DNA of 64,000 nt from Mauremys mutica (lineage: Eukaryota; Chordata; Testudines; Geoemydidae): the NCBI RefSeq assembly GCF_020497125.1, contig NC_059094.1, forward strand, positions 4,505,733 through 4,569,732. The letters are read 5' to 3'. The notes under the pieces were generated by a model. It made no database searches and was not told the origin of the DNA. It worked only from the letters and a program-made list of their open reading frames with translations. Position numbers and translations under genes: made by a program. Positions 12,026 through 21,732 of this stretch are shown here, piece after piece; the first letter of the stretch is position 1; every line of letters starts with the position of its first letter.

Positions 12026-12394
12026 ATGCAGAGTTCTCCACCAGAGGAGTCCAGGCAATCTCAGACTACAAAGAGGTCCCCAGCATGGACTGACCGGGAA
12101 GTCTCGGATCTGATTGCTGTGTGGGGCGATGAGTCTGTGCTTTCGGAGCTGCGCTCCAGCAAACGGAATGCAAAGACCTTCGAGAAGGTCTCCAAAGCCA
12201 TGACAGACAGAGGATACAGCCGGGATACAACGCAGTGCTACGTGAAAGTCAAGGAGCTGAGAGAAGGCTACCAGAAACTCAGAGCGGCAAACGGACGCTC
12301 CGGAGCCCAGCCCCAGACATGCCGCTTCTACGAGGCACTGCATACCATTCTTGGTGGGTCTGCCACCACTGCCCCACCAGTGACCGTGGACTGA
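12026..12394 (+). CDS. Harbinger Myb/SANT-like DNA-binding protein
   Basis: In vertebrate Harbinger elements this partner protein binds the transposase and transposon ends and helps bring the transposase into the nucleus. The frame is open from 11930. I prefer the Met at 12026 (MQSSPPEESRQ), giving about 122 residues, because the extra upstream residues look unstructured. The Myb-like trihelix starts at SPAWTDREVSDLIAVWGDE and continues through FEKVSKAMTDRGYSRDTTQC and VKVKELREGYQKLR, ending near FYEALHTIL. The spacing of Trp, hydrophobic and Tyr/Phe residues fits the Myb/SANT-like 4 class. No zinc finger is visible. A polyadenylation signal (AATAAA) follows at about 12626. The upstream Met at 11930 cannot be excluded. 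Confidence 0.82.
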   Translation: MQSSPPEESRQSQTTKRSPAWTDREVSDLIAVWGDESVLSELRSSKRNAKTFEKVSKAMTDRGYSRDTTQCYVKVKELREGYQKLRAANGRSGAQPQTCRFYEALHTILGGSATTAPPVTVD

Positions 12395-12643
12395 GAGGAT
12401 GGGATACTGTCGACGGACTGTTCCTCGGAGATGTTCGCGTACGGGAAAGTTTAAGAGGACGAGGCAGTCGACAGCGCTTACAACACAGATTTCCCCGACA
12501 TCCAGGATCTCTTCGTCACCGCCAATGAGATCCCCTACCAACACTCCCCACCCGTTACCACGGACCCTGATTCAGGAGAAGGATCAATCGGTAACTGCTT
12601 CAAACATGTTAACATTTATTTTTTAAATAAACTGGGAAAACAA

Positions 12644-13560
12644 CTAGGCGAACACAAGGTCTATGTACAGGTGGATGGAACTGTCATCTTCCTCTGACAT
12701 CTCCAGGAAGCTCTCCAGGAGGTAATCGCCAAGCCTCTGCATGAGGTTCCTGGGCAGGGCTTGCTTATTGGGTGCCCCGAGGAAGCACACTTTTCCACGC
12801 AACGCTCTCAGCTGGAACTCGGGGACCAGCGCCTTCACGAACATGGCAGCATAGGCCCCAGGGTTCTGTTGGCTTTCCTCCAGCATGCGCGCTCTCTCTC
12901 TCCGTGACACTCTCCTCAGTGTGATGTCGTGCGCAGACTCCTGCATGTAATTAGAGTAATTTGTGTACCATTATTAATGGTTGTGCTTAACTGTTCCTTT
13001 GCATAACAAGAAGCGTCACTGTACAGCCACGTGTAGGAGGCTGCAGAGTGGGAGAATACAGGGATCTCTAACAGGGAACGGCCGCGAGGGGCTGCAACAG
13101 GGGCACCGATTCTGCTTTCATGTTTGCCTGCAGCAGGAGGACAGTGCTGTAGATGCAACTTAAAGCTGCAAAAAAAACTAGGCTTACCATGCCTGGCCGC
13201 TCCATGGATTCTTCTTTCCTGCCCCGCTTCTCTGGTCTGCAGTGCAATACCACAGGCAATGAAAGCGAACCCAGAGAAATCGAACTTTCCCCGAGTGAGT
13301 GCTCATGAGAGAGGTGCTGTGCTTGCTCTTGTTCACACACACTGAGTAGACTTGACTTTGTTTCTTTTTTGACCAAAAATATCTCTCTATGGAATTCACT
13401 CACTTTTTCCCATCACACAGGTGCAACTGTATCCCTACCTGATCCAGGCGCCTTGTCGATGTTCTGCAGCACCGCAGGAAGGAGGACGGAGCTCCCCTTC
13501 ACTGCATCTGCGACCGCCGCCCCCCGCCGCAAAGTCCAATCCCACCATCACCCAAAATGA
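12644..13560 (-). CDS. Candidate third, spliced gene of the Harbinger element
   Basis: The minus strand at 12644-12940 is open and ends in a stop shortly before AATAAA, so it looks like a 3' terminal exon. It encodes an acidic-ended protein with SRRERARMLEESQQNPGAYA, LRALRGKVCFL and LGDYLLESFLEMSEEDDSS. The first bases are preceded by an acceptor-like ATTACATGCAG. Upstream at 13440-13560 another open stretch ends at a donor-like CAG|GTAGGG (13439), and the two would join in phase. No function is recognised; the Arg-rich helical part could be a DNA- or protein-binding region. The intron and any further exons to the right are inference. Confidence 0.4.
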
Positions 13561-14680
13561 CTAGAGGAAGGGGCACCAGGGGCCGTGAAAAATGTTAATG
13601 CACCACAGCAGAGTGCTAAACTTACAAAACGCTCTCAGTACCTTACTTTTGAGAAGTCCTTCCCTTAATGTGCTGTTCATTATTAAAAGTTTTTATTTTT
13701 TGGTAATTTCTTTTCCCATCAGGTTTCTTTGCAGAATACTTTCCGTGAAGGGGGGAGAATGGTTTGGGAATTGCATAGGACTTTCACCGTTAATAGTGGT
13801 ACAGATATGGGGGCAAGATCAACAGCTGGTCACTCACAGAGTGCAGCCTCTAGTCACCCTGGTCAGTCTGTGGGGTGATTTTCATGTTCTGCTCATAGGC
13901 GGAAGGTGCCCTGCGCCAGGTATATTTGCAGGTGGGTCTCTCCACCGGCCATGCCTGGATCGTGCCCTGTCCCACGCGGGTCTCCCCCAGCCCCGTCAAT
14001 TCCCTGCCTGGAGCAAGTACCAGCCCCCACCTGCCACCCCTCCCCCGGCGTGTCATCTCACACACACCCCGCCGCACTGCGTCCCTGTCTCACAGTAGAG
14101 AGGCTACCCGCAGAAATGCTGTCTGCTGCCCCAGGGTCATTGAGCATGCCATCCACAAGTGGCAAGGCAGGTTGCCCTCACCCTGCCCTTCTATCGTAGC
14201 CCTGAGCCTCTACAATGCATCAAACCATCAGCCCCCAGCCCGCAACCCCCTACACCTCCTCCCCATTATCACACACCACTCACACCTTCCTACGCCCCCA
14301 ACCCTCAGCCCAGAGCCTGCACCCAAACTCCGTCGCAAAGCCTGCACCCCTCACCCATTCCTGCACATGCACCTGTACCAGTCCTCACCACAGAGACCGC
14401 TGTACGAGCAGGAGCCTATCAGTCCTATAGTCTAGAAGCGGTCTCTACATCACTGCACACCCAACCCAGCACAGTCACCGTCCCTGTGTCAACCCTTTCA
14501 CGCGAAGTCAGTAGTCCAGAGAAGGTTGTTGCTGAACAATGCTCTATTAACTTTATTTGTACACGTGTGTTGGAAGGGGGTAAACGGGGTGAACGGGATA
14601 TGAAACTGTAGAGGAGAGTCAACAGAAACTGGGTAAAGAAACAGGGGCAGGTTCCGCTTCTCTATACACAAATTTAATAG

Positions 14681-16000
14681 TCACAGGTTACCCTGCTTGC
14701 TGAGGAACCTGGCTTTCAAAGCCTCCCGGATGCACAGCGCTTCCCGCTGTGCTCTTCTAATCGCACGGGTGTCTGGCTGAGCGTAATCAGCAGCCAGACG
14801 ATGTGCCTCAAGCTCCCATCCCGCCATAAAGGTCTCCCCCTTGCTCTCACACAGATTGTGGAGCACACAGCAAGCTGCAATGACAACGGGGATATTGTTT
14901 TCGCTGAGATCCGAGCGAGTCAGTAAGCTCCTCCATCTCCCCTTGAGACGTCCGAAAGCACACTCCACCACCATTCTGCACTTGCTCAGCCGGTAGTTGA
15001 AGAGTTCCTTGTCAGTGTCCAAGGCGCCTGTATAGGGCTTCATGAGCCAGGGCATTAGCGGGTAGGCTGGGTCCCCGAGGATCACTGTAGGCATCTGCAC
15101 ATCCACAACAGTTATTTTGTAGTCTGGGAAGAAACTACCTTCCTGCAGGTGTCTAAACAGACCAGAGTTCTTGAACACACGCGCGTCATGAACCTTGCCC
15201 GGCCACCCGACGTTGATGTTGGTAAACCGTCCCCTATGGTCCACGAGTGCTTGCAGCACCATGGAAAAGTAGCCCTTGCGGTTTATATACTGGCTGGCCT
15301 GGTGGGCCGGTCCCAGGATAGGAATGTGAGTCCCATCTATAGCCCCACCGCAGTTTGGGAATCCCATTGCGGCGAAGCCATCTATGACAACCTGTACGTT
15401 TCCCAGGGTCACCACCTTCGAGAGCAGGAGATCAACGATTGCATTGGCTACTTGCATCACTGCAAGCCCCACGGTAGATTTGCCCACACCAAAGTGGTTC
15501 GCTACTGAGCGGTAGCTGTCTGGCGTTGCAAGTTTCCAGAGGGCTATGGCCACTCGCTTCTGCACAGTCAGGGCTGCTCGCATCCGGGTGTCCTTGCGCG
15601 TCAGAGCAGGGGACAGCAAGTCACACAGTTCAAGGAAAGTGCCCTTACGCATCCTGAAGTTTCGCAGCCACTGTGATTCATCCCAGACCTGCAGCACTAT
15701 GCGGTCCCACCAGTCCGTGCTTGTTTCCCGGGCCCAGAATCGACGTCCCATAGCATGAACATGACCCATTGCCACCATGATCTCCACGGCGCGGCGTACC
15801 GTGCTTTCTGAGAGGTCTGTGCCACTCTGAGACTTCATGTCCTCACCACGCTGCCGTTGCCTTCTCGACCGAGTTCTCAACATCTCACTGTGGAAGAGGT
15901 GTTCGATAAGGTGCGAGGAGTTGACAACGACCATAAGTGCAGCGATGATCGCAGCGGGCTCCATGGTCGCAGTGGAGTGCTGTGGCATCCGTGCTGTCAC
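14681..16000 (-). CDS. PIF/Harbinger DDE transposase (HARBI1-related), intact
   Basis: The protein is 439 residues long and uninterrupted, the usual size or slightly longer for Harbinger transposases. A helix-turn-helix-like part lies at about 145-185 (LTVQKRVAIALWKLA...SYRSVANHFGVGKSTV). The DDE nuclease core follows, with likely catalytic residues D222 (GGAIDGTHIP), D310 (GDPAYPLMPW) and E346 (VECAFGRLKGRW); D272 (GKVHDARVF) is the conserved extra Asp of the family. The Arg-rich segment near 43-52 could be a nuclear signal. The enzyme should cut and rejoin the element ends at TWA targets. The start at 16000 is the first Met; the nearby Mets at residues 5 and 13 are alternatives. Its C-terminal 90 residues are closely matched by the remnant at 30190-30465. 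Confidence 0.95.
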   Translation of the reverse strand: MTARMPQHSTATMEPAAIIAALMVVVNSSHLIEHLFHSEMLRTRSRRQRQRGEDMKSQSGTDLSESTVRRAVEIMVAMGHVHAMGRRFWARETSTDWWDRIVLQVWDESQWLRNFRMRKGTFLELCDLLSPALTRKDTRMRAALTVQKRVAIALWKLATPDSYRSVANHFGVGKSTVGLAVMQVANAIVDLLLSKVVTLGNVQVVIDGFAAMGFPNCGGAIDGTHIPILGPAHQASQYINRKGYFSMVLQALVDHRGRFTNINVGWPGKVHDARVFKNSGLFRHLQEGSFFPDYKITVVDVQMPTVILGDPAYPLMPWLMKPYTGALDTDKELFNYRLSKCRMVVECAFGRLKGRWRSLLTRSDLSENNIPVVIAACCVLHNLCESKGETFMAGWELEAHRLAADYAQPDTRAIRRAQREALCIREALKARFLSKQGNL

Positions 16001-16368
16001 TTATAACAGGAAAAGTGCGCAAACTGATTTCTCGCCGGCGGGAGTGACGGTTGAATGATGACAGTTACCCAAAACCACCCTCGACACAGTTTCCTCCCCC
16101 CCAGCATGCATTGGTGGGAAATCCCAGCATTCCGATGGGCGGCGGGGAGTGCGGGAACTGTGGGATAGCTTCCCACAGTGCACCGCTTCCAAAGTCGACG
16201 CTTCGCCCGTTACTGTGGACTCACACAGTCGAATTACTGTATTTATTGTGGATACACAACTTCGACTACATTAGGTCGATTCCAGAAATTCGAATTAAGA
16301 TGAATCGAAATAGTCTTGTAGTGTAGACGTACCCTTAGGATGGACTTCGCCTGAGTAGGGAGGGAAAT

Positions 16369-16460
16369 TGAGGGATTGGTCCTGCTTTGAGCAGGGGATT
16401 GGACTAGATGACCTCCTGAGGGCCCTTCCAACCCTGATAATCTATGATTCTATGATCTAT
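16369..16460 (+). mobile_element. Very short CR1 3' end inside CR1 ORF1
   Basis: Ninety-two bases of CR1 3' end (GGTCCTGCTTTGAGCAGG ... ATTCTATGATCTAT) are flanked by GAAAT on both sides (16364-16368, 16461-16465). Removing the insert rejoins the ORF1 C-terminus in frame. CR1 insertions with a clear target duplication are not common. Confidence 0.8.
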
Positions 16461-17589
16461 GAAATAGACTTCTAGGATGGAGGCTGGCACAACTGGTTAA
16501 GAGAGCTTTAAACTAGGAATTGGGGGGAGATGGTTGGGAGATGTCCAGGTAATCTCCACACCGGATTTTAACATTGAGAGGGAAGAATACGAAGTAAGAA
16601 AGGATACAGCCGTGGGTAGGAGAATGGACATAAGGAGGAAGGGTAGTGTAGATACCAGTCTCATAGGTGATACTGGCGGTAGAATGTCTGGGCCTAATCG
16701 AGTAAAGAATGTGAGCAAAGCCAAACAGCAAAAATTAAGATGTTTGTATACCAATGCAAGGAGCCTAGGTAACAAAATGGAGGAACTAGAGTTACTGGTG
16801 CAGGAAGTGAAACCAGGTATTATAGGGATAACCAGGGCCAGCTCTAGGCACCAGCACTCCAAGCATGTGCTTGGGGCGGCACTTTCCAAGGGGCAGCACT
16901 CTGGCCTCCTTTTTTTTTTTTGCTTGGGGCTGGAGAAAGCCAGGAACCGGCCCTGGCCAGAGCCCTGCCGCTGGAGAGCCAGAGCATCGTCCCCTGGAGC
17001 CGAGCCCGGGCTGCGGCGGCAAGAGGGGCTCCCAGAGTGTGTGAGGAGCCGGAGAGGGAGGGAAGCAGGACCTGGGATGCAGGGACGGAGGAGGGGTCCT
17101 GCTGCCGCCACTGCTGTCTCCCCAGGGCGGCACGGCGTTTCCCCACCCGAGTGGGCTGTGCAGGGCGCTGCCGGGCTGTGCAGGGCGCTGCCGGGCTGTG
17201 CAGGGGGCACGGATCCCGGCTTGCGCACTGACAGGGCAAGTGGCTGGGCAGCCCGAGCTGCCAGGGAGCTGCCCCCTCCTGCCTCCGGGCCCAGCCTGCT
17301 GCGCACCTCCCCCACCTCAGCCCCACGCTGCTTGCCCCAGGCCCCCACAGTGCCAGGGGTGGGGAGAGGCAGAGCCCGGCTCTGAGCAGGGCAGCTGGGG
17401 ATACTGCCCCGCCGGGGAACCCCCGCGGCTCGGGCACCTGGGGGTCAGTGTCCGTCCTCCCGGCTCTGCCTGCACGGGGCTGGGGAAGCAGCTGTCAGCA
17501 CCTGCCCCTCTCAGACACTGCACCCCCCATCCCGCTCGCAGCCCCTCCACTTGTACCTCCCCCCATCGCTCCTTCACCGCACCCCTTCC

Positions 17590-18200
17590 CCTTGTACCCT
17601 CCCTTCCCCCGCACCTCTCCCCTCGTACCCTCCCCCCGCCCTCTGCTCCCGCACCTCCCCCTTCCCCTGCACCTCTCCCATCGTACCCTCCCCCCGCCCT
17701 CTCCCCTCGTACCCTCCCCCTCCCCCCGCACCTCTCCCCTCGTACCCTCCCCCCGCCCTCTGCTCCCGCACCTCCCCCTTCCCCTGCACCTCTCCCCTCG
17801 TACCCTCCCCCAGCCCTCTGCTCCCGCACCTCCCCCTTCCCCTGCACCTCTCCCCTCGTACCCTCCCCCAGCCCTCTCCCCCCGCACCTCCCCCTTCCCC
17901 CGCACCTCTCCCCTCGTACCCTCCCCCAGCCCTATCCCCCGGCCCCTCCCCCTTCCCCCGCACCTCTCCCCTCGTACCCTCCCCCAGCCCTCTCCCCCCA
18001 CACCTCCCCCTTCCCCTGCACCTCTCCCCTTGTACCCTCCCCCAGCCCTCTCCTCCCGCACCTCCCCCTTCCCCTGCACCTCTCCCCTTGTACCCTCCCC
18101 CCGCCCTCTGCTCCCGCACCTCCCCCTTCCCCTGCACCTCTCCCCTTGTACCCTCCCCCCGCCCTCTGCTCCCGCACCTCCCCCTTCCCCCGCACCTCTT
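17590..18200. repeat. Pyrimidine-rich minisatellite, about 58-bp unit
   Basis: About ten head-to-tail copies of a unit built from CACCTCTCCCCTCGTACCCT, then CCGCCCTCTGCTCCCG and a CACCTCCCCCTTCCCCTG block. Copies differ by single substitutions (CTCGTA/CTTGTA) and by loss of the middle block. The + strand is nearly pure pyrimidine apart from the G of CG and GT steps. Long Pro/Ser/Leu frames across it are translation artefacts. Confidence 0.92.
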
Positions 18201-18524
18201 CTCCTGCAACCCTCCTGATACCCCCTCTCCTCCTCCACCCTCCCCCGCGAGCACATCACACCCTGCTTCTCTGCCAGGGTAGAGCCCCCAAGCACCCCCA
18301 CAGCTGCTCCTCTGCCCGAACCCTCTTTACTAGATCCCCATCCCTTTCAAGGTTTGAGGGTTAGTCCCTAGGCCTTCCATGTGCATTTGGAGCACTAAAG
18401 ACGGGGTTGCAGGGGATGGGGGGGCAAGATTTATACTAAAGTGAAATAAAAATAGGAGAGACAGTTTGATCCACACTGTAAGTGTAAACGGGGATTGCTG
18501 TGGTGAACAAGGAGGTCACTTGGG

Positions 18525-18870
18525 GGGGCGGAGCCCAGGGCTGGGGCAGCAGGGGGTGCGGGTAGGGGAGGGCACTGGTGGGGGTGGGAGAGCCCAGGGC
18601 TGGGGCAGCAGGGGGTGCAGGGGAGAAGGGCACTGGTTGGGGGGGGGAGAGCCCAGGGCTGGGGTGGCAGGGAGTGCGGGTGGGGGGGGAAGAGAGAGCC
18701 AAGGGCTGAGGCAGCAGGGGGTACGGGTCGAGGAGGGCACTGGTGTGGGGGGAGAGCCCAGGGCTGGGGCGGCAGGGGGTGCAGGGGTGGCGAAAAGAGA
18801 GCCCAGGGCTGGGGCAGCAGGGGGTGCGGGTGGGTGGGGGAGAGCCCAGGGCTGGGGTTGGGGGCAGCCA
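18525..18870. repeat. G-rich minisatellite, about 60-bp unit
   Basis: About six imperfect copies of GAGCCCAGGGCTGGGGCAGC followed by AGGGGGTGCGGGT and GGCACTGGTG-like filler. The strand asymmetry is opposite to that of the preceding array (G-rich here, C-rich there). Confidence 0.82.
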
Positions 18871-20867
18871 ACAAAATTTTTGCTTGGGGCGGCAAAAAAC
18901 CTAGAGCCAGCCCTGGGGATAACAGAAACATGGTGGAATAGTAGTCATGACTGGAGTACAGGTGTTGAAGGCTATGTGCTGTTTAGGAAAGACAGAAATA
19001 AAGGCAAAGGTGGTGGAGTAGCATTGTATATCAATGATGAGGTAAACTGTAAAGAAATAAGAAGGGATGAAATGGATAAGACAGAGTCTGTCTGGGCAAA
19101 AATCACGTTGGGGAAGAAAGCTGCTAGAGCCTCCCCTGAGACAGTACTTGGGGTGTGCTACAGAGCGCTGGGATCTGATCTGGATATGGATAGAGACCTC
19201 TTTAATGTTTTTAACAAAGTAAATACTAATGGGAATTGTGTGATCATGGGCGTAATAATAATAGGGCTCAGATTTTCCTGGATGTGATAGCTGATGGATT
19301 CCTTCACCAAGTAGTTGAAGAACCAACAAGAGGAGATGCCATTTTAGATTTGGTTTTGGTGAGTAGTGAGGACCTCATAGAAGAAATGGTTGTAGGGGAC
19401 AACCTTGGTTCGAGCGATCATGAGCTAATTCAGTTTAAACTAGATGGAAGGATAAACAAAAATAGATCTGTGACTAGGCTTTTTTATTTCAAAAGGGCTA
19501 ACTTTAAAGAATTAAGGAAATTAGTTAGGGAAGCGGATTGGACTGGAGAACTTGTGGATCTAAAGGTGGAGGAGGCCTGGAATTACTTCAAGTCAAAGTT
19601 GCAGAAACTATCAGAAGCCTGCATCCCAAGAAAGGAGAAAAAATTCATAGGAATTGTAGACCAAGCTGGATGAGCAAGCATCTCAGAGAGGTGATTAAGA
19701 AAAAGCAGAAAGCCTACAAGGAGTGGAAGATGGGAGAGATCAGAAAGGAAAGCTGCCTCATTGAGGTCAGAACACGTAGGGATAAAGTGAGAAAGGCCAA
19801 AAGCCATGTAGAGTTGGACCTTGCAAAGGGAATTAAAACCAATAGTAAAAGGTTCTATAGCCATATAAATAAGAAGAAAACAAAGAAAGAAGAAGTGGGA
19901 CCGCTAAACACTGAGGCTGGAGTGGAGGTTAAGGATAATCTAGGCATGGCCCAATATCTAAACAAATACTTTGCCTCAATCTTTAATTAGGCTAATGAGG
20001 AGCTAGGGATAATGGTAGGATGACAAATGGGAATGAGGATATGGCGGTAGATATTACCACATCCGAGGTAGAAGCCAAACTCAAACAACTTAATGGGACA
20101 AAATCGGGGGGCCCAGATAATCTTCATCCAAGAATATTAAAGGAACTGGCACATGAAATTGCAGGCCCATTAGCAAGATTTTTTAATGAATCAGTAAACT
20201 CGGGGGTTGTACCGTATGACTGGAGAATTGCTAACATAGTTCCTATTTTTAAGAAAGGGAAAAAGGTGATCCGAGTAACTATAGGCCTGTTAGTTTGACA
20301 TCTGTAGTATGCAAGGTCTTGGAAAAAAATTTTGAAGGAGAAAGTAGTTAAGGACATTGAGGTCAATGGTAATTGGGACAAAATACAACATGGTTTTACA
20401 AAAGGTAGATCGTGCCAAACCAACCTGATCTCCTTCTTTGAGAAGGTAACAGATTTTTTATACAAAGGAAACACAGTGGATCTAATTTACCTCGATTTCA
20501 GTAAGGCATTTGATACGGTTCCACATGGGGAATTATTAGTTAAATTGGAAAAGATGGGGATCAATATGAAAATTGAAAGATGGATAAGGAACTGGTTAAA
20601 GGGGAGACTACAACGGGTCATACTGAAAGGTGAACTGTCAGGCTGGAAGGAGGTTACTAGTGGAGTTCCTGAGGGATCGGTTTTGGGACCAATCTTATTT
20701 AATCTTTTTATTACTGACCTTGGCACAAAAAGTGGGAATGTGCTAATAAAGTTTGCAGATGACACAAAGCTGGGAGGTATTGCTAACACAGAGAAGGACC
20801 AGGATATCATACAGGAAGATCTGGATGACCTTGTAAACTGGAGTAATAGTAATAGGATGAAAATTAA

Positions 20868-21732
20868 GGGCTTGGCTACACTGGAGAGTTGCAGTGCTGG
20901 TGGAGGCTTTACAGCGCTGCAACTTAGTAACTGTCCACACCTGCAAGGCACATCCAGCGCTGCAACTCCCTGGCTGCAGCGCTGGCTGTACACCTGGTCT
21001 GCTTGGGGTATAACGAGTGCAGCGCTGGTGATGCAGCGCTGCTCGTCAAGTGTGGCCACACACCAGCACTGTTATTGGCCTCCAGGGTATTAGGAGATAT
21101 CCCAGAATGCTTTTAACTAAATTACTCTTTTTGTTTTGTTATGATGCCTCTCTTTGTTTTGTTGTGAACTCGGGGCTCCGGGAGCTGCTTATCTAAAAAA
21201 CAAACACAGCTCCTGTTTGCTGTGATCAATCTGTAACTGACTGTGAACAATCAATTGAGATAACCCACTACCTTGCTGTGAATGAGGCAGGCAGGGGGAT
21301 GAATGCTGTTTGCTTGAGGAGAGAAACAGGGGGGGGAAGGGGGAGAAAGGGAGTCCGTTGGAGCAGCTGCTTATCTGGTCTGCAGGCTATTTGCAGTTAA
21401 GAGTGAATGAGGGGTCGAGGAAATGTTCAGATTTTGCAAGGCAGGGAGCTGACACACAGTGTCGGCTCCAAAAATCCACTCTCTCTCTCTCCCCCGCTCT
21501 CTGTCACATTCCACCCCACCCCCCTCTTTTGAAAAGCACGTTGCTGCCACTTGAACGCTGGGATAGCTGCCCATAATGCACCACTCACAACAGCGCTGCA
21601 AATGCTGCAAATGTGGCCACACACCAGCGCTGGTAGCTGTGAGTGTGGCCACACACCAGCGCTTTCCCTACACAGCTGTACAAAGACAGCTTTAACTCCC
21701 AGCACTGCACATCTGTAAGTGTAGCCATGCCC
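20868..21732. mobile_element. Non-autonomous PIF/Harbinger element, 865 bp
   Basis: Termini GGGCTTGGCTACACT and AGTGTAGCCATGCCC with TAA on both sides (20865-20867, 21733-21735). Multiple CAGCGCTG palindromes lie near both ends, forming longer sub-terminal inverted repeats. No transposase. It interrupts CR1 ORF2 right after the RT palm. Confidence 0.9.

Larger units (their letters stand above)
11636..16334. mobile_element. Intact autonomous PIF/Harbinger transposon, 4.7 kb
   Basis: The element is bounded by TTA on both sides (11633-11635, 16335-16337). Ends are GGGCTGGTCCACACTAG on the left and, read inward from the right, GGGTACGTCTACACTAC. It carries the two genes expected of a complete Harbinger: a Myb/SANT-like DNA-binding protein on + (12026-12394) and a DDE transposase on - (14681-16000). 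Both are open throughout. A third candidate gene lies between them on -. AT-rich stretches with polyadenylation signals lie at about 12600-12640 and near 14550-14670. It was inserted into the CR1 ORF1 esterase region. Intact frames and an exact TSD suggest fairly recent movement. Confidence 0.95.
10259..16516 (+). pseudogene. CR1 ORF1 remnant (zinc motif, coiled region, SGNH esterase)
   Basis: ORF1 proteins of CR1 bind RNA and carry a C-terminal SGNH-hydrolase (esterase) domain. I place the start at the ATG at 10259. A Cys cluster (CGSCGMY...CMKCC) is followed by a Glu/Met-rich, probably coiled segment. After the MITE at 10606-10901 the frame meets a stop near 11049 and shifts. From 11070 the esterase appears: YMIGDSLLRRI (nucleophile Ser, block I) and HVGTND (block III). 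The end of the domain lies beyond the Harbinger insertion, at about 16338-16516, where DGLRLSREG is read. The family normally has His at the Arg position (block V). It is thus dead several times over: stop, frameshift, insertions and loss of a catalytic residue. Confidence 0.8.
16833..18915. mobile_element. Non-autonomous hAT element with minisatellites, 2.08 kb
   Basis: Inverted termini CAGGGCCAGCTCTAGG and CCTAGAGCCAGCCCTG; perfect 8-bp target duplication GGGATAAC at 16825-16832 and 18916-18923. Inside the ends are echoes of the same motif (GTGCTTGGGGCGGC, TGCTTGGGGCGGC). It carries no transposase. The centre is GC-rich with two different tandem-repeat blocks. The 268-bp MITEs at 33739 and 36568 have related termini. 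Confidence 0.92.

Noticed and set aside
16497..17437. Long minus-strand frames (283 and 197 codons)
   Set aside because: They cross from CR1 antisense into the GC-rich hAT interior, so they cover unrelated elements.
17198..18364. 388-codon Pro/Ser/Leu-rich open frame, with long frames on both strands
   Set aside because: It follows the minisatellite unit in all frames; open only because the repeat lacks stop codons.
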